From positions 11,598,236 through 11,662,235 of the forward strand of contig NC_079380.1 in the NCBI RefSeq assembly GCF_021018895.1: a stretch of DNA of 64,000 nt, given 5' to 3'. The first letter of the stretch is position 1, and each line of letters starts with the position of its first letter. Source of the stretch: Seriola aureovittata (taxonomy: Eukaryota; Chordata; Actinopteri; Carangiformes; Carangidae). The translations under genes and the position numbers were made by a program. The notes under the pieces are model-generated. The model saw only the letters and a program-made list of their open reading frames with translations, made no database searches and was not told the DNA's origin. Shown one piece after another: positions 35,910 through 61,952 of this stretch.

Positions 35910-38820
35910 GTCTTAACAAGTAAAACTTTATTGGAATGATACATTTTGCAAAATATTACTTTATGTATATTTTTTTTAACATACTCATTGTGTTCTAAGG
36001 GTATCTGTCAAGTTCTCCAGAGGGTAAGATAGTTAAGACTGTCAAAGGCAAGGATATACAGTATTGTTTCCCAAAAGGTACAATAGACTACACAATCACT
36101 GTACCCAGGTCATGAGGAAAAGATTAATGTTCTGTTTTTGCTTTTTTTTTCTCCTTTTTTTTTGAAAATACAATTAGAAAATATGAACGCAAAACATCTC
36201 AGATGTAAAAAGTGTTATGTCTGAATGAAGAGTGTGTGAAAACTTGATGAAAATAGAAGGCAAACACAGGAGAAAAACTCAAAGAGCACAGATCAGTTGA
36301 TAGTGTTTAGCTGATAGAAAAGAATTAAAGACAATTGACAAGAAGTTTTGTATGGGAAGCAAAAACAAAAACAAAAGAAAGCATTGTGATGGCCTTAGTG
36401 TCTGTAGTGGATTGAGTGGCATTGCCTTCTACCCACCAACTCTGATTTAGTCATTTGTCAGAACATAAAGATCAAAGATATTACATGTGCTCTCTTCAAA
36501 GCGTTACATAGTGTCTTGCACAAATCAATTAAATAGGACATTTGAAAAAGGTGTGGCATGTGCTTCACTATTTGCAAAAGACTGGACAAGTTGGTCGGCG
36601 ATCCACTGCATTGTGATGCTCACGAATCAAAGGTTAAATGGTGATGAGGCTGTCGGCTGTGGAAACTGCAGTTTCTCAAACATGTCTCAGGTCCAGGGGT
36701 TGTCTTGCTGCTGGGTTGCTTTACCACATGCAAGAAAAACCAAGCTCACCAGAGAAACATGTATTATAAAAGAACCACATCATGTTTCCAAACAGCATTG
36801 AAACATCTCCATCAGACAATTCAAGACATTCAAAAAAGGTATCCTGCGTTTGACCTCAATTACATTAAGAGACTCCCAAAATAATTACCCAAGCCTACTG
36901 AAATCATTTAGAGTCGAAAAACATTCTCGAAAATGTCATGTTACAGGACTTGACAAATAGATTGATGCACATCAAACAATTCACAGAAGCTTTTCAGTGA
37001 GATGGACAAAGTCTAGCACCTAGGGCCTGATGGAGGGTGGAGGAAGGGGGAATGGGGGCGGGTGAAAGCAAACATCCTTCATCAAACCAAAACGTGTTCA
37101 GTCAACAAACCAGCAATAAGATTTGGTCTGTGATTGTCTTGCATCCACAGAAATAAACTTGGCAAAGGGGGACAGCTTTAGGATCGCTTCCTTAGTTTAA
37201 TTTGTTACATAGAAAGCTGGAAAACGGAAAACAAAACATTCCAATCTCAACAGTCCCAAAAATTTGGTTGGACTGCAAAGCTATGTGAAGGTGTTAAATG
37301 TAAGGTATATACAAGAGAAGGGAGGAGGGGAAAAAAAACAATTATCAAGGTGAGAAATTCAGTGACAATTATCAGCAAACTGTTGCCCTACAGCTGAATA
37401 ATAAACAAAGGCCAGAAGAGCTTTTTGACATTTATCTGGGTCTTGTTCCATCTTCAAAATAGAGCAGCCGAGTCCATTTAAATAGTTAAGCATGTTATCC
37501 ATGATCTCAGGTACCTCAGCACAAATAAAGCATTAATGCTCTGCCATCTTTAAAAGTGATATTGTACAAAAATAACATGCACATTTTGCTGAAACATTTT
37601 GCTACTTTTTTGCGTATTAAAAACCAACCACCATAGTTACATACAGAAAACTTTGCAGTGTTCTCAGTTTGCAAATTTGGCAGAATTTATATTTGTTTTA
37701 TTTATGAAATCTTAATTCAGTTTCACAGCTATGAGACAATGTTTAAAAAGATGGATATTTCATGTTCTCTATCATATATATATATATCAATATACATGTA
37801 TAAATGTACTATGAATTAAATAAACAATAATCAGGAGTGTGACCACAATGTTAGTTGCTGCTAAATCACAGCTTTTTAACCCACCCTTGAGCACTAAATA
37901 ACACACAAGCACAGAGATTGACATAAAAGGACAAAATGATCACCAATAGGATTTTTTTTTAAAATGCTCTAATAAATTCAGCTAAGAGAAAAGACAGACT
38001 TAAATGCAGACCTCATGGTTACCATTTCTTACAGGTCCCCAAAAGCAGTAAGACCTAGATGAAGTTTACTGTGATAAATCATTTTCACTCTGATCAAAGA
38101 AGTCACCACTGCTTCAACTGGAGGCAGTGAGCGCGTCATCTACCCAATAATCATGCCACACTGAGCAGACAAAGGCAGGCGCAGAGAGTTTTCAAGCTTT
38201 TAACCAAAAACGGTCACAAGGGCCGATGCCACCACAGCCAAAGCTCTGCACCAGTTTCAACACAGTTTTCCAACCAGTTGGCATTATGATAGGCACATCT
38301 GTTGGACTTGGTATTGCTTGGACAGATTCATGATGGAGACATGGAGGGGGAACCAGGGTGACAAAATACAACAATCACTCTTTGAGAAGCTTGTAGAGAG
38401 GGCCTGTTCCAAAAGAAAAAAAAAAAAAGGAGCCTAGAGGATTCGGTACCTTAACAGAAAATCAATGCCTCAACCTGCAGAGACTGAAAACGTGTCATTA
38501 CACCATCAGAAAGATACAAGTCTAGCTGAACAGCCACAATCTAGGCCTGTTCTCCTCGAGCCCCGGCCACAAACACAAGAGGGATAAATAAAATGAATAG
38601 GTAACAGTTGAGAAACAATCAGAAAAGGCAACACTGCTGGTTCTGTTGGATCTTTCTTCACTTTGCCTACCTTTCCACTGGGGGGATTTTACATTGTTGT
38701 CGTCATTACAAATAAGCAACTTAGCAGTCCACCCTAGCGCTTCCTGTCTTCAGACCCCCTTTAACTTTCTAAATCCCTGTCACTCTCTTTCTTTCTCTCT
38801 TCGCTACTCATGGTTGGAAT
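35910..38820 (-). other. prkaca: Probable prkaca 3' untranslated region
   Basis: About 2.9 kb of non-coding sequence follows the prkaca stop. Minus-strand AATAAA motifs occur at 35927-35932 and near 37700. The extent is inferred. Confidence 0.45.
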
Positions 38821-51477
<12,657 letters not shown>

Positions 51478-52480
51478 GATGGCAGGCTGATGGTGGAGTC
51501 CCTGGGTTCGGGCTGAGTTTTCCTTCACAAGTCGTAGAGTGATGCTACACTGCTAACACAGTCGCTGGGCTCAATGAGGCTGACAGCTAGCTACTAGCTA
51601 ACAGCTATCATTATTAGCTAATGAGTGTAAATATATTTTTTCCAACGCTCTTCCGCAGTGGGTTCGGAAAACCCCAGCCAAGCGAGTATATCCAAGTCTG
51701 CAGCTAACAGTAATGCTTTAAGTTAGCTAGGCTAGCACGACAGCTAACTCTAGCAGAGATGGCCAGTGACTGTTAGCTTGTTAGCGTTAGCCTGTCAATT
51801 TCCAAGCGAGCACCGGCCAATCAAGACGACACTCGACTGTCCTTTATTTCCAGAAACGGCTTGGTTTATCCAAAATCCAGTCCGGAGCATTAGACGGATC
51901 GCCGACAATTGTTTTCCGTATGTCTAATGAGCAAGCTAGGGTTAGCTTTCAGCGTCCCTTGCAATCGTATCCTGGCCTGACCTACCCAGGTGCTATCTCT
52001 ATGTAAGCAGGCCTTTTCAGTTGAGATCCAGATAACAAAAGTGGTGTCCGGGTTATTCGTTTTTTCAGCTGTTGGTTATTTCAAATTGACATCCCTCCAT
52101 TCGTCCCGAAACCAGCCGTCAAATGCAATGGTTTCCTGGGGCCGACCATCTGATAGTCGATTCCTAAGATCAACAGACCCCTTCCATTAATCTTCAGACC
52201 GCAAGGGAAACTCCAGTCATCCATCCAGCGAGTCCCGCCTCTGACTGGATCTGATTGGCTACATTCACAGATATTTACGTGACAGAAGTCGCAGTTCAAG
52301 TGTTGATTGGATATGCGTCAATACATCCAATAATTGCATGGATGCGATTCGCCTGTGAAATGATTTTGTTCCGCCCCCCAGACTTGCTAGAACCCAATAC
52401 GCCCAAGTCTATAGCTATTTTTTTTTTTTTACATTTTTGCCTTAAATTATCAGCTGTTTGACTGAGTTTCGTACAGAACA
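51478..52480 (-). promoter_or_regulatory. prkaca: prkaca promoter region
   Basis: The kilobase upstream of the prkaca ATG is expected to contain the 5' untranslated region and promoter. It has many short repeats of the gctagctaac type. No TATA box stands out, and no other gene is seen. Confidence 0.4.
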
Positions 52481-52859
52481 CAAATCTACCGCAGCGACCT
52501 TGCTATCGTCATGCGATTTACAGTGCAGAAGTTTTCAAAGCCTGTAGCCTATATAACCGCCCCTTTTACCCAACCGATCTATGATTGGGTGTGACGGTAA
52601 CAGACTATTTTTAGTAAAATGTTAAATTATAAGGGGATACTCACTCTGATATTTTTGTTAAAAAGTTGGGACTCTGCTGTGTTTAACGTTATAATGAAAA
52701 ACAAATTAAGTACGTGTGGTAAGTACTAGGACAAGGACAAGAGCAAAAATATATATTTTCACAGCAAATATACTCAAAAGCGGCTTGATTACTGGTTTCT
52801 ACCAAAGTAGTTACACGTGAAGACAGAATAAGTCCAATAATTAGCAGGGACACAGTTCT

Positions 52860-53508
52860 CACTATGACACAGATACATAACAAATACAATGTTATTTTAT
52901 TTGGAACACAAAATTGCAAACAGAAAAACATGGAGGAAGTGATACAGCCCGTACAAAGCCCATCCGAAACTCCACAATCTAAGTGGGAAAGGTTTAAGTG
53001 CAAAAGGAATTTGAACACAATATAACGGCAGATTATCAAATTCCTGTACAGCAACATATTGCAATTTATTTGCCTATTGCTTCAGTGCTGAAATCCTCTT
53101 AAATGGGTACAAATCCATTTTGCACCAACTGAAAAGGAAGGAAGGAGGGACAATCACACCACAGCTTTCTGCTCTGTTTCAGTTCAGCTGCATTATTTCA
53201 TAGTTGCCATTTTCCCTTCCATGAGTTAAACTATTTCAATATTGCTTTCAGCATCATGGCAAGGAACTCACAGCTATTAGTGATGATTATTCCATTGGGA
53301 TGTTTATAATCTTCCTTGGAACAAACACTCTTCTGAAGCCCAAGGTGAAAGTTCATTTGTGACAACAAGCCTCAGGAAAATAAGGGCAGCTGTAAGGCAA
53401 AGATGTTTGTACATCCACACTAGAATGTCCACAGGCATTCTTCAGAAATAAGGATTCGTGCTGTGATTTATCACCTTTCCGGTCATTTCTACATCTTTCG
53501 GGCCATCT
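52860..53508 (-). other. asf1b: asf1b 3' untranslated region
   Basis: Non-coding sequence after the asf1b stop, with minus-strand AATAAA signals at 53065-53070 and 52896-52901. Ends near 53045 and 52875 are therefore plausible. Confidence 0.55.
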
Positions 53509-56500
53509 CTATAAGCAGTCCATAGAGTTATCTGGTAGTATCCCCAAGGGTGGGGCCTTGCCTGGAAGGCAGGATGGAGGGAGCATGGAATTTGATGTGG
53601 GATCCACATTTTCAGAGTCTTCCATTCGCTCTGCGCAGCCTTCCCAGTTTATATGGAATCTGGTAACACGTGGGTTTGATGCCAGAATATTTCTCTGAAG
53701 CTGTGAAGGAAATATGGGAATAGAAATAAATATAACACCATGTTATTATTCAATCAATCTGAATTTAGTTATATCTTATCTAACATGCACATTATTTCTA
53801 TTATTTTTACATGTTAATGTGGTTTTTAAGTGCAACTGGAATGAGATTTTAGATCATTTAATCATTTCTGAACTTGGAAGAAAAAAAAAAAATACATCCC
53901 ACTTTTGGCATCTAGACTCAGGGCACGAAAGTGTGAACTCTGTAGATCAGAATGATACAAAAAGTACCAAATAGAATTTCTTCAACAATGAATAATCACA
54001 TCAACTACAGTATATACTATCCTACACGAAACTACACATTTGCAACTGCCATCACTGTAATCCCTCATCCTGATATTTGCTTTTACACCTGTGAGTGAAA
54101 GGTTTCATTCCAAATGTCAGCCACCTTAAAAATGTGACACCTACAAACAAAATCCTTTGTCATTACAGCAAAAATCACAGTGGCCTATTACTGAAGTTAC
54201 CATCAGAATTAACAAAACTGCTTACAGAAAAGAAACATTTTGCTTAACTCATTGTATAATCAAGGGGATTTTTAAAGGATCAACCGTTCTTAGCATCTTT
54301 GTTTCAAAGTGCAGTCTCTGCAGAATGAAACGATTCAGTTGCTGCTTGACAACTACCTTTGTTCTTGCTATTTTAGGGATGAAAACAACATATTTTTTAA
54401 AATGGTTGTGTAGTATATTATATCTTCCACCAATTAAAAATATGAATTAATGATGGATCGTGTTTAAGAAACTTTTTAGGTTGACTTTATAGCAAAATTA
54501 GTTCACAACTGTTCTTCAACCAGACAGAGCACTAAACATTCAAGCTCATAAAATATTATTTTTATGATAGTATTTCTTAAAACCACTGAAATAAGTATTA
54601 GGCATACTCGTTGGCATCAGAACTGATTATCCAGAAATCAACCATTAGTCTGACCTGAGTGTAGTCTGGCTTGATTGGTGGATTTTCACGAAGCTCGGGG
54701 TCCGTGTATTCATTGTTCACATAGTAACCAATGCGAATGAATTCCTGGCCACGATATGTGCAGGTAATCAGCACTACAGTTACACCAACAGCGTCACTTT
54801 CAGGGATCAATCCAGTGTTTGGGGCATCAGCCTGTTAAAAGGGAAACAATACAAGGATGTACAAAAATATGAGGTGTATGTTCATTTCAGGGAATCTCTA
54901 CCACTAAGTCTATTTTTACCATATATTGTGTATATGTGGTTTATAATATGAATTATGCCAATGGCACAACTGGCCTTAAAGTACTTAAATTAACTGCTTC
55001 TCGGTGAATCAATAATTATAGAATATGCAGTGGTATCAACAGATAGGGGAACTTAAAAAAAAAATACAAATACATATTACGTTTGCTGACCATTTACAGA
55101 AACAATCCAGCTTCTCTGAGTAATTAACCAGCCATTTTCAAAGGAAACCTGCATGGAACTCCTCCAGCAAAATTTGCTGTTTGTTTGTATTACAGTTTCA
55201 CAATACATGGAAGTAGCTTCCACTGGATTAATATATTTATTAACATATAAATATATAACATTTTATTATATGCAAAACAACAAATTCTGTCCCATAATAA
55301 TATATAAAACCTGATCTTTAAAACTGCTCTGGGTATGATTAGAAAGCTATGCAGGATAAAAGAGTTCTCCAGAATTTTAAAGAGACAATGCAATTGCCAA
55401 CGATGAAGGTGTAACAGAACACAATAAGATGTGATGATATTATTGTTACCAGTATTTACTATACATGGCTTAAAAAGCACAGTTTCAGTTATTTACCCTA
55501 CCAAACACACCTGAAACACAAACATATGTCTCCCAGCAGGAACGGGGCCGACCAGGACAGAGTCAAGGATTTGGTCATACTCTTCACTCTCTGCTGAGCC
55601 AACATAGATGATTTTCCACTCCAGGTCTATAAAACAAAATTAAGTAAACTGATGTTATGTTTCTTTATAAAATGTGAAATGATAAATGCGCTGTTGAGAC
55701 AATTAGTCCATGAACTGATGGTGATCAACAGAAAATTTGCCAGTTGCAATTGAGAAGAGACTCATCATATTAGTCATTTATCAAGAAAAATGCCAAACAC
55801 GGCTTGAGAAAAGCTTCTCATTCACAAGAATTAATAGTTTTTCTCAGTTTCATCTGTACTAATCATATGATTATGCATACATTTACCATAACAGACAACT
55901 GGGATACAAAGAAATGTGTCCAGAGATTGTCCCATACATAAATTTACAAAGGCAAAACTTAATAAGCAAGCCAGTGTATTATGAACAGTAAAGCAAACAA
56001 CAAAGCTGGTGGTATACCCACTAGCAATACAATAAGTTGTCAGTTTATTAGGAACACAGAGCTACAACTGCAACCAAGGTTTGGACTCTAAGTGCTGAAA
56101 AAGTAGATTAAAATAGACACTGAACTATGAAATCTACAATCCATTCATGGGTATTAGTAAAATTGTACTGTTATGGTAAATGGGTAAAAGGACTTGCACT
56201 TATATAGTGCTTTTCTAGTATTACTGACCACTCAAAGCGCTTCACAATACTTGCCACATTCACTCACACATTCATACACTGATGGAACAGCCATCAGGGG
56301 CAATGTGGGGTTCAGTATCTTGCCCAAGGACACTTCGACATGCAGCCTGGAGGAGCCGGGGATCGAACCACCGACCTTCTAATTTGTGGACGACCCGCTC
56401 TACCTCCGTGCAATACTATACAAATACTTTCACAATACTTAAGGGCTGAATGTGTAACTTAAAAGGTGTGACATGGATGTATTTCAAGGTCTAGTAATGG

Positions 56501-56892
56501 TGTGCATTAGCATATTCTGAAGTTTCACTGAACGAAAAGATCTGAGTTAGATAACTTTGAGATGTGGTCACCGTGGGAAACACATTCAGTTAAGCTGTGT
56601 GACCTTACTTTACTATTGCCTTGTTTGTTGACGTTATCTCTCTCAACCCTGAAGACTTTCTGGTTAAAGTTAGCTACTGTAGCTAATACTGCGTTAGCCA
56701 TTAGCAATTTTACACAGACTGAAATAGCTCACGCTTTGGCCTCAGAGAGTCAATAATGATAGTTTTCCTGTGATGGCACCTACCTTCGGGGAGGTCCTCC
56801 ATACACTCAAACGTTATTTCAAACTGAAAAGGGTTTCCAAAGGGACTCGGGTTATCCAGGACAGCCACATTCAGCACCTGCACCTTCGCCAT
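53509..56892 (-). CDS. asf1b: ASF1B histone H3-H4 chaperone
   Basis: Four coding exons from the 5' end: 56784-56892, 55511-55626, 54655-54831 and 53509-53700. They total 594 nt, 197 residues; human ASF1B is 202. The immunoglobulin-like chaperone core is complete: [99 protein letters not shown] and RFHINWEG. The tail ends LPDNSMDCL, matching human ASF1B LPENSMDCI and separating it from ASF1A. Family knowledge: a nuclear protein that binds the H3-H4 dimer and passes it to CAF-1 (replication-coupled) or HIRA, expressed mainly in proliferating cells. It sits next to prkaca in the same orientation, as in human. Confidence 0.96.
56185..56400. repeat. Dispersed teleost repeat ('cttatatagtgcttttc' family)
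   Basis: Contains gcacttatatagtgcttttc, actcaaagcgcttcac, ttgcccaaggacacttcgac and gaggagccggggatcgaacc, the hallmarks of an abundant fish interspersed repeat. It lies in asf1b intron 1. The gggatcgaacc phrase resembles a tRNA B box, but no tRNA fold was recognised. Confidence 0.7.
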
Positions 56893-59390
56893 TGTTGCTG
56901 GAGCGCTAAAACGAGGCTAACCGAAAACAAACGTTCAAACCAGTTTCCCGGGGAATGCTTCAAAAGCTACACTACCACAACAAAGACAAAATAACCAGCG
57001 TCAACAGTATTATCTACCAAACACCTGTGCTTACACTCAACTTAAGCTTTATTTTTACGACTAAATGCACATTACTCACTTAATTTGCAGTAAAACGAGC
57101 TCACATTAAATTTGAGGATAGATATACCGCTCTCCCGCCGATTGACTGTCCTGCCGCGCCTACGGCAAGCGGTACGTGCGTGGTAGAGGGGCCACCTCCA
57201 TCAGAGGAAAGGCAAAGTGCCTATATTGGCCCCTAGTGGCACGATATTAGAGGAGCGGGCTTAAAAAAAACTGTCTGCACATAAGCTTTCATTACTTACT
57301 GTAATTATTTCAACCATCAACACACAATTCATGTCCTTCCAAAGTACTAAATCAAGTTGCAAGCAGTAGTGAAACATGGCATAAGCTTCTGATCTATCTA
57401 CTCTCAAGTCAGTCCACAGTTGCAGGTATTTTGTTGCTGTTTTGATAACCAATACTTGAGCATAATTACCTTAGGTTGGGCGGTACAAGTAGAATTAAAC
57501 ACCCCCGAAAAGGATGGACACCAGGCACATCATAATACTGCCTAATGCAGTCAAATCCAATACAACCTTCGAAATTATCCTTTAAACAGTTCCCCTCGGA
57601 AGAGATATTGATATATAAACCTTTCACAAAAATAATATTTACTGTAAAACTGTTGCCAGCCTGTCAGTGTACATTTAATTTCCACACCCTGTGTAAACTA
57701 TGTGCCTGTAGTGATAGTCTATGAGACAATTGACTGATACAGACTTTCAGTAGAAAAATGTTCACTTTGCTTTATGTACCTGTGAAGAAATCCACATATA
57801 CCAGCAGGGTAAAGAATGTCAGTCATCCCACTAAGCATGTACTGTTTTTATACAGAATGTGCTCTCCACTGGACAGTATGGGTCAAACTTGGAGAGACTT
57901 GGCAGAAACTTTGTATTCCATTCCACAAAATTAAGCCTACTGGCATGTGATCCAGAAGTGACTGACTTAGAGAATTTTGAAAAATATGCAGGACGAATGA
58001 ATAAATTAACAAATAGAAAAACAAGGTGATAGATGGATAGATAAATAAAAAGTTAAAGGCTTACAACTTGTCCATAGCTTTTCTAGAGTGAAGACAGTGA
58101 AAAATGCTCATACAGGAATAAGCCTTATGAAATTACAATGAAATTTGAAAATTGAATGAATCTTCACTGAATTGAACAACCACCCACATATTCTTTGAAA
58201 AGACTAATATGGATAAATATATCTTGCGCATTCAATGAAAATGTCTTTTTCAGTGAAAAAGACACTGAACATTTTGTCAGCCATGACTATGATCTCTAAT
58301 CATATACTACATTAAGATCAACACTGTAAATCACACAGAAAAGCATGAGTATGAGTCTCCAATTTTGAAATATAGGCTATAGATAGGACAGTAAAAAGTG
58401 CACAAAAATGATATGGTCAGAACAACAACAGACTGACTCACTGCTGTAATTTTGCAGAAGAGACTTTTTCTGCTTTTCCAAAACGCCTCAGTGCCCTCAC
58501 ACATCCTCCAAATGAAAACTGTCTGACCACCACAGATTAGGCCTGAAGCAGCCTACATTTTCCTTGCCCCCTCCGAGTCTGAGAAGGGGAGATTAGGTGA
58601 GGATTAGAGCCCACTGGACCAGCTGGCCGCCGAATTCATCCTTAAAATATCTCAGGAATGTAGATATCCTTTCACATGTTGGGGAAACATGAAACCTCGC
58701 GGAGGCGCTATTTCGTGCCACCACCATCAGACAGGTTGCTAGGTAAGAGCATGGGCACAGACTACAGTCAAACATTGTACTCCAGCAGGCTGGAACAAGT
58801 GGGACCAACCTGCCATCATACTGTACTATTACCAAAAGAAAAAAACAGTTCAAATCAAGTATCAGAAGCTAAACAGGAAATAGCCTACGCCACAAACGTG
58901 ATTTAAGTTATTTCTAGATATTATTCAGTATAACTGGGGGACGTTTTTTTTTTTAAAGACAACAGGAGAAATCGGGTCTGTTCTGCTCCAGTACACCGCG
59001 TTTTTCTTTTCGTCTTTGTACAAAGGAGGATCTGTCCGCTCTGCTGCAGGTAGATAACTGCGCCCAGGTAATGTAACATGAAACTGAACCATGTGACCAA
59101 TGGCGATTTGAAGAGTAGACGAAAAAAAACTGCTTTCCATAAAGTACCAACTGGTGGTGCAAGTCGAGGATGTAGTTGACACTGACGGATCTATTCTTTC
59201 GCAGATGTACGGAAAACCTTTTTTTTTTTAATGCCTTGGGATGTTACCTGTCATTTTCATTGGACTAAACCATTTGTTGCAGTTTCATTTTTGACAAGGT
59301 GAGGCGGAAGCAACATGGTACATTCGTGAGGAATCAACCTGCTCGGTGTTTTCCGTTTTGCTTTGGCCACCTGAAAACAGCTGGATCATG
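56893..59390. other. Spacer between divergent asf1b and crb3
   Basis: Holds the asf1b promoter side (CpG-containing to about 57180) and the crb3 upstream region. A possible crb3 non-coding exon ends at about 59391 (catgg, then gtatgt). From 57250 to 58550 I see only AT-rich sequence without coding signal. Confidence 0.45.
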
Positions 59391-59828
59391 GGTATGTGTT
59401 CATAAAGTGGAAAGTTAACTTTACAACATATTTGCCCTCTTCATTTTTAGAAAATATAATAATAATGTTGCAAATGAGAAGAGGTTTAACTTTAGTGCTG
59501 CATGTAGGTTTTAATGCATGTGCTATTAATAGCTTTCCTGTGGTCTGAGCAGGTTTATGGTGATTCAACATCAGGCTGAATGTGTGACTCAGTGGCTGTA
59601 TGGTGTCAGCTGCTTTACTAAACCTCAGAGTAAATGAGTCTGTAGGAGTTTCGGGGTGAATTCAAGAAAGGCACATTTGTCTCTTCATTACTGACAATAA
59701 TGTGTCTTCAGCTGTTCAAGGAGGACGATAAATCCACACAGTGAATGTCGTCCTAATGAAATGGACCCAAGCTGATGCCCTTAAAGTCCCAGCCTGCCCT
59801 CACTCGGCCCTGCTGGCCACGGGTAGAG

Positions 59829-59992
59829 ATGGCAGCGTATCCGGATGTGCTGGCCGTCCCTGGTGTTGTGGTTGGGAGTGTTTTACTGCTCGTACTGAGC
59901 AGTAATCCTGTGTGGGGTGAGTCAGTAACCATCTCTTCATCCTCGGCACTCCCACCTCCCACACAGATAAACCATCATCCTTCTGACCACAC

Positions 59993-60029
<37 letters not shown>

Positions 60030-61952
60030 TTAAATCCCACAATTATGAATAAAAAAACATCTTAGGAGACATTCCAGAGGAAATCTGAAACATGAGCAGA
60101 CTTGTCAGCAAGCATTGAAATAAGAAATGGATTAAGAAAGATGTGCCATATTAGAAAGAGGTGCATTTATATCCAGTCTTAGCCTGATATCAATTATTGC
60201 ACATACAAGAGATTCCTCTTTTGCAATATGTCTTTTCGAGCATGACTGCCCCCTCCTGCAACCCACCCACCCCACCCCCTTTTGTTATCAGGTTGTACTT
60301 TTGTCCATGCAAAGTTTACTATTTGCCTTAGTGAATGATTGACTGAGAAAATTGAAAAAATAAGGTTTGGTTTAAGTTTCCAAAATAACACTTCCTTTTT
60401 TTCTAAGTAATTGCTGCAATGCTTTGCACAAACAAACAAAACAACAGTAGATTTGAATTTTTTTCTCCATATTTCAAACCACTGTGTTGTGTGACTCAGC
60501 TGACTTTATAGCTGCAGTGCACTCTGCATTCCTGAGGCCCCCCCCCCCCTCATTCACTCTCCTGCTCCAGTAGTTACTATGTAGTTTCATGATGTCACTT
60601 TGTAATCACATGGCTGGTCATGGATAAAATAACTGGAAAAAAGGGAAAATAGATATCTGCTATGCTACATTTATATGACTAAAAGACTTATGAATGCTTC
60701 TACTTCTAGTTATGTAAAATAATGTCACCGCTGCCTTTAAAAAGGAGTTAAACTTTGATGTGAATAAGTGACTTGGTTTTAAAGGTCATAGTAGATTTAG
60801 AGCTCTTGTCCTTGGGACAATGACCTCTGGCCATGAGTCATTACTGGAGAATAACGGTCACATCTCGGTCACCACTTATTTGAGCATTTTGCACTTTGTC
60901 AAACAAATAGATATTAAAAGCCCCTCTGAAAACCTGCATTCATCTGTGTATGTTTTTTTATTTATTTCAGTGGCTGTTCAAAATTCAATGATATTTTCTG
61001 TATGTGTAATATGTAGCTGAAGCAGCAGCCCTTTAGCTTAGCTCAGCGGTAAGACTGGAAACAAGCGGAAAGAGCTAACTTGGCTCTTTCTGAGGTACCA
61101 AAATCCACTTCCTGGCACCTCTAAATCTTACAGATTAACATGTTACATGTCATTATTTAATCCGTGCTAAACCCAAAATGTAAAAGCTCCATTTTGCAAG
61201 TTTTACAGAGGGTTATATCCTGGACTATTTCTCACTGGAGTCTCCTCTTCTTGCATGGGAACTGGTTCACTCAACCAGTTTATTTCCAAAAAATGTCGAA
61301 CTATTCCTTTAAATTCATCCAGATTACTGCTAATAACCAGGTTTCAGCAAAGGATGGATAAATGTGCTTACATGCACTGTGGTAACCCAGTTACTCAAAA
61401 ACCCAGGTTTGGAGGCACTCAACAATTAAAACAACTAGTCATAACTAACTAAGAATTTTAAGAAGTTAATGGACAACCCCAATAGGTTACCAGCAGTTTG
61501 GAGCCCTATACTCAGTTGGATGTGGCATGCTCAGGCTTAGCTTACATTGCACAGTGTGATATGTATTGTCACTTAAGTGATGTTTCTGCTATTTTTTAAA
61601 GGCAATTATACCACCCCAGTGATTGGCACCACTTCTAATGAGACTAATGTGAGTGAAAAACTTTAATCATGTTCACTTAATAACATCAGAAAGTGTCCAG
61701 TTTCACCAGACTGATCCCTGTCCTGTGATTTTCCATTTGCAGGGACCTGACATTGCAGCTATCGTGGCCCCTACGGTCACTCTGGGCGTGCTGGCCATAG
61801 TGTTGGCTGTTCTCGCCTGGCTCTTCTGCGTGGTGAAAAAGAAGAGGCAGACCGAAGGGACGTACAGACCCAGTGCTGAGGAACAGTCCGGTGCACACAG
61901 CGTGGCGGCACCAGATGCACTAAAGTTACCAAAGGAGGAAAGACTCATTTGA
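59829..61952 (+). CDS. crb3: Crumbs 3 apical polarity protein
   Basis: Three coding exons: 59829-59916, 61602-61648 and 61743-61952. They total 345 nt, 114 residues; human CRB3 is 120. The N-terminus is a signal peptide (MAAYPDVLAVPGVVVGSVLL, then VLSSNPVWG). The very short extracellular part has two N-glycosylation sequons (NYT, NET). A transmembrane helix follows (IVAPTVTLGVLAIVLAVLAW). The cytoplasmic tail starts KKKRQTEGTYRPSAEEQ, the FERM-binding motif nearly identical to human RQTEGTYRPSSEEQ, and ends PKEERLI, the ERLI PDZ ligand of Pals1 and Par6. Family knowledge: an apical determinant of epithelial cells acting in the Crumbs-Pals1-Patj complex and at tight junctions and cilia. An in-frame ATG at 59775 would add 18 polar residues before the signal peptide, so 59829 is preferred. 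Teleosts have crb3a and crb3b, left undecided. Confidence 0.95.
59997..60025. repeat. (AC)n microsatellite in crb3 intron 1
   Basis: About 28 bp of uninterrupted AC dinucleotides. The same 1.7-kb intron (59917-61601) also has a C13 run at 60538-60550. No exon was recognised inside it. Confidence 0.9.

Noticed and set aside
52689..53057. 122-codon minus-strand open frame
   Set aside because: Low-complexity hydrophobic translation overlapping asf1b polyadenylation signals; no family resemblance.
56345..56365. Possible tRNA B box (ggggatcgaacc)
   Set aside because: It is part of a known dispersed fish repeat, and no A box or cloverleaf was found at the right distance.
59775..59828. Upstream in-frame ATG of crb3
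   Set aside because: It would place polar, Pro/Arg-containing residues before a clean signal peptide; the 59829 ATG fits CRB3 better.
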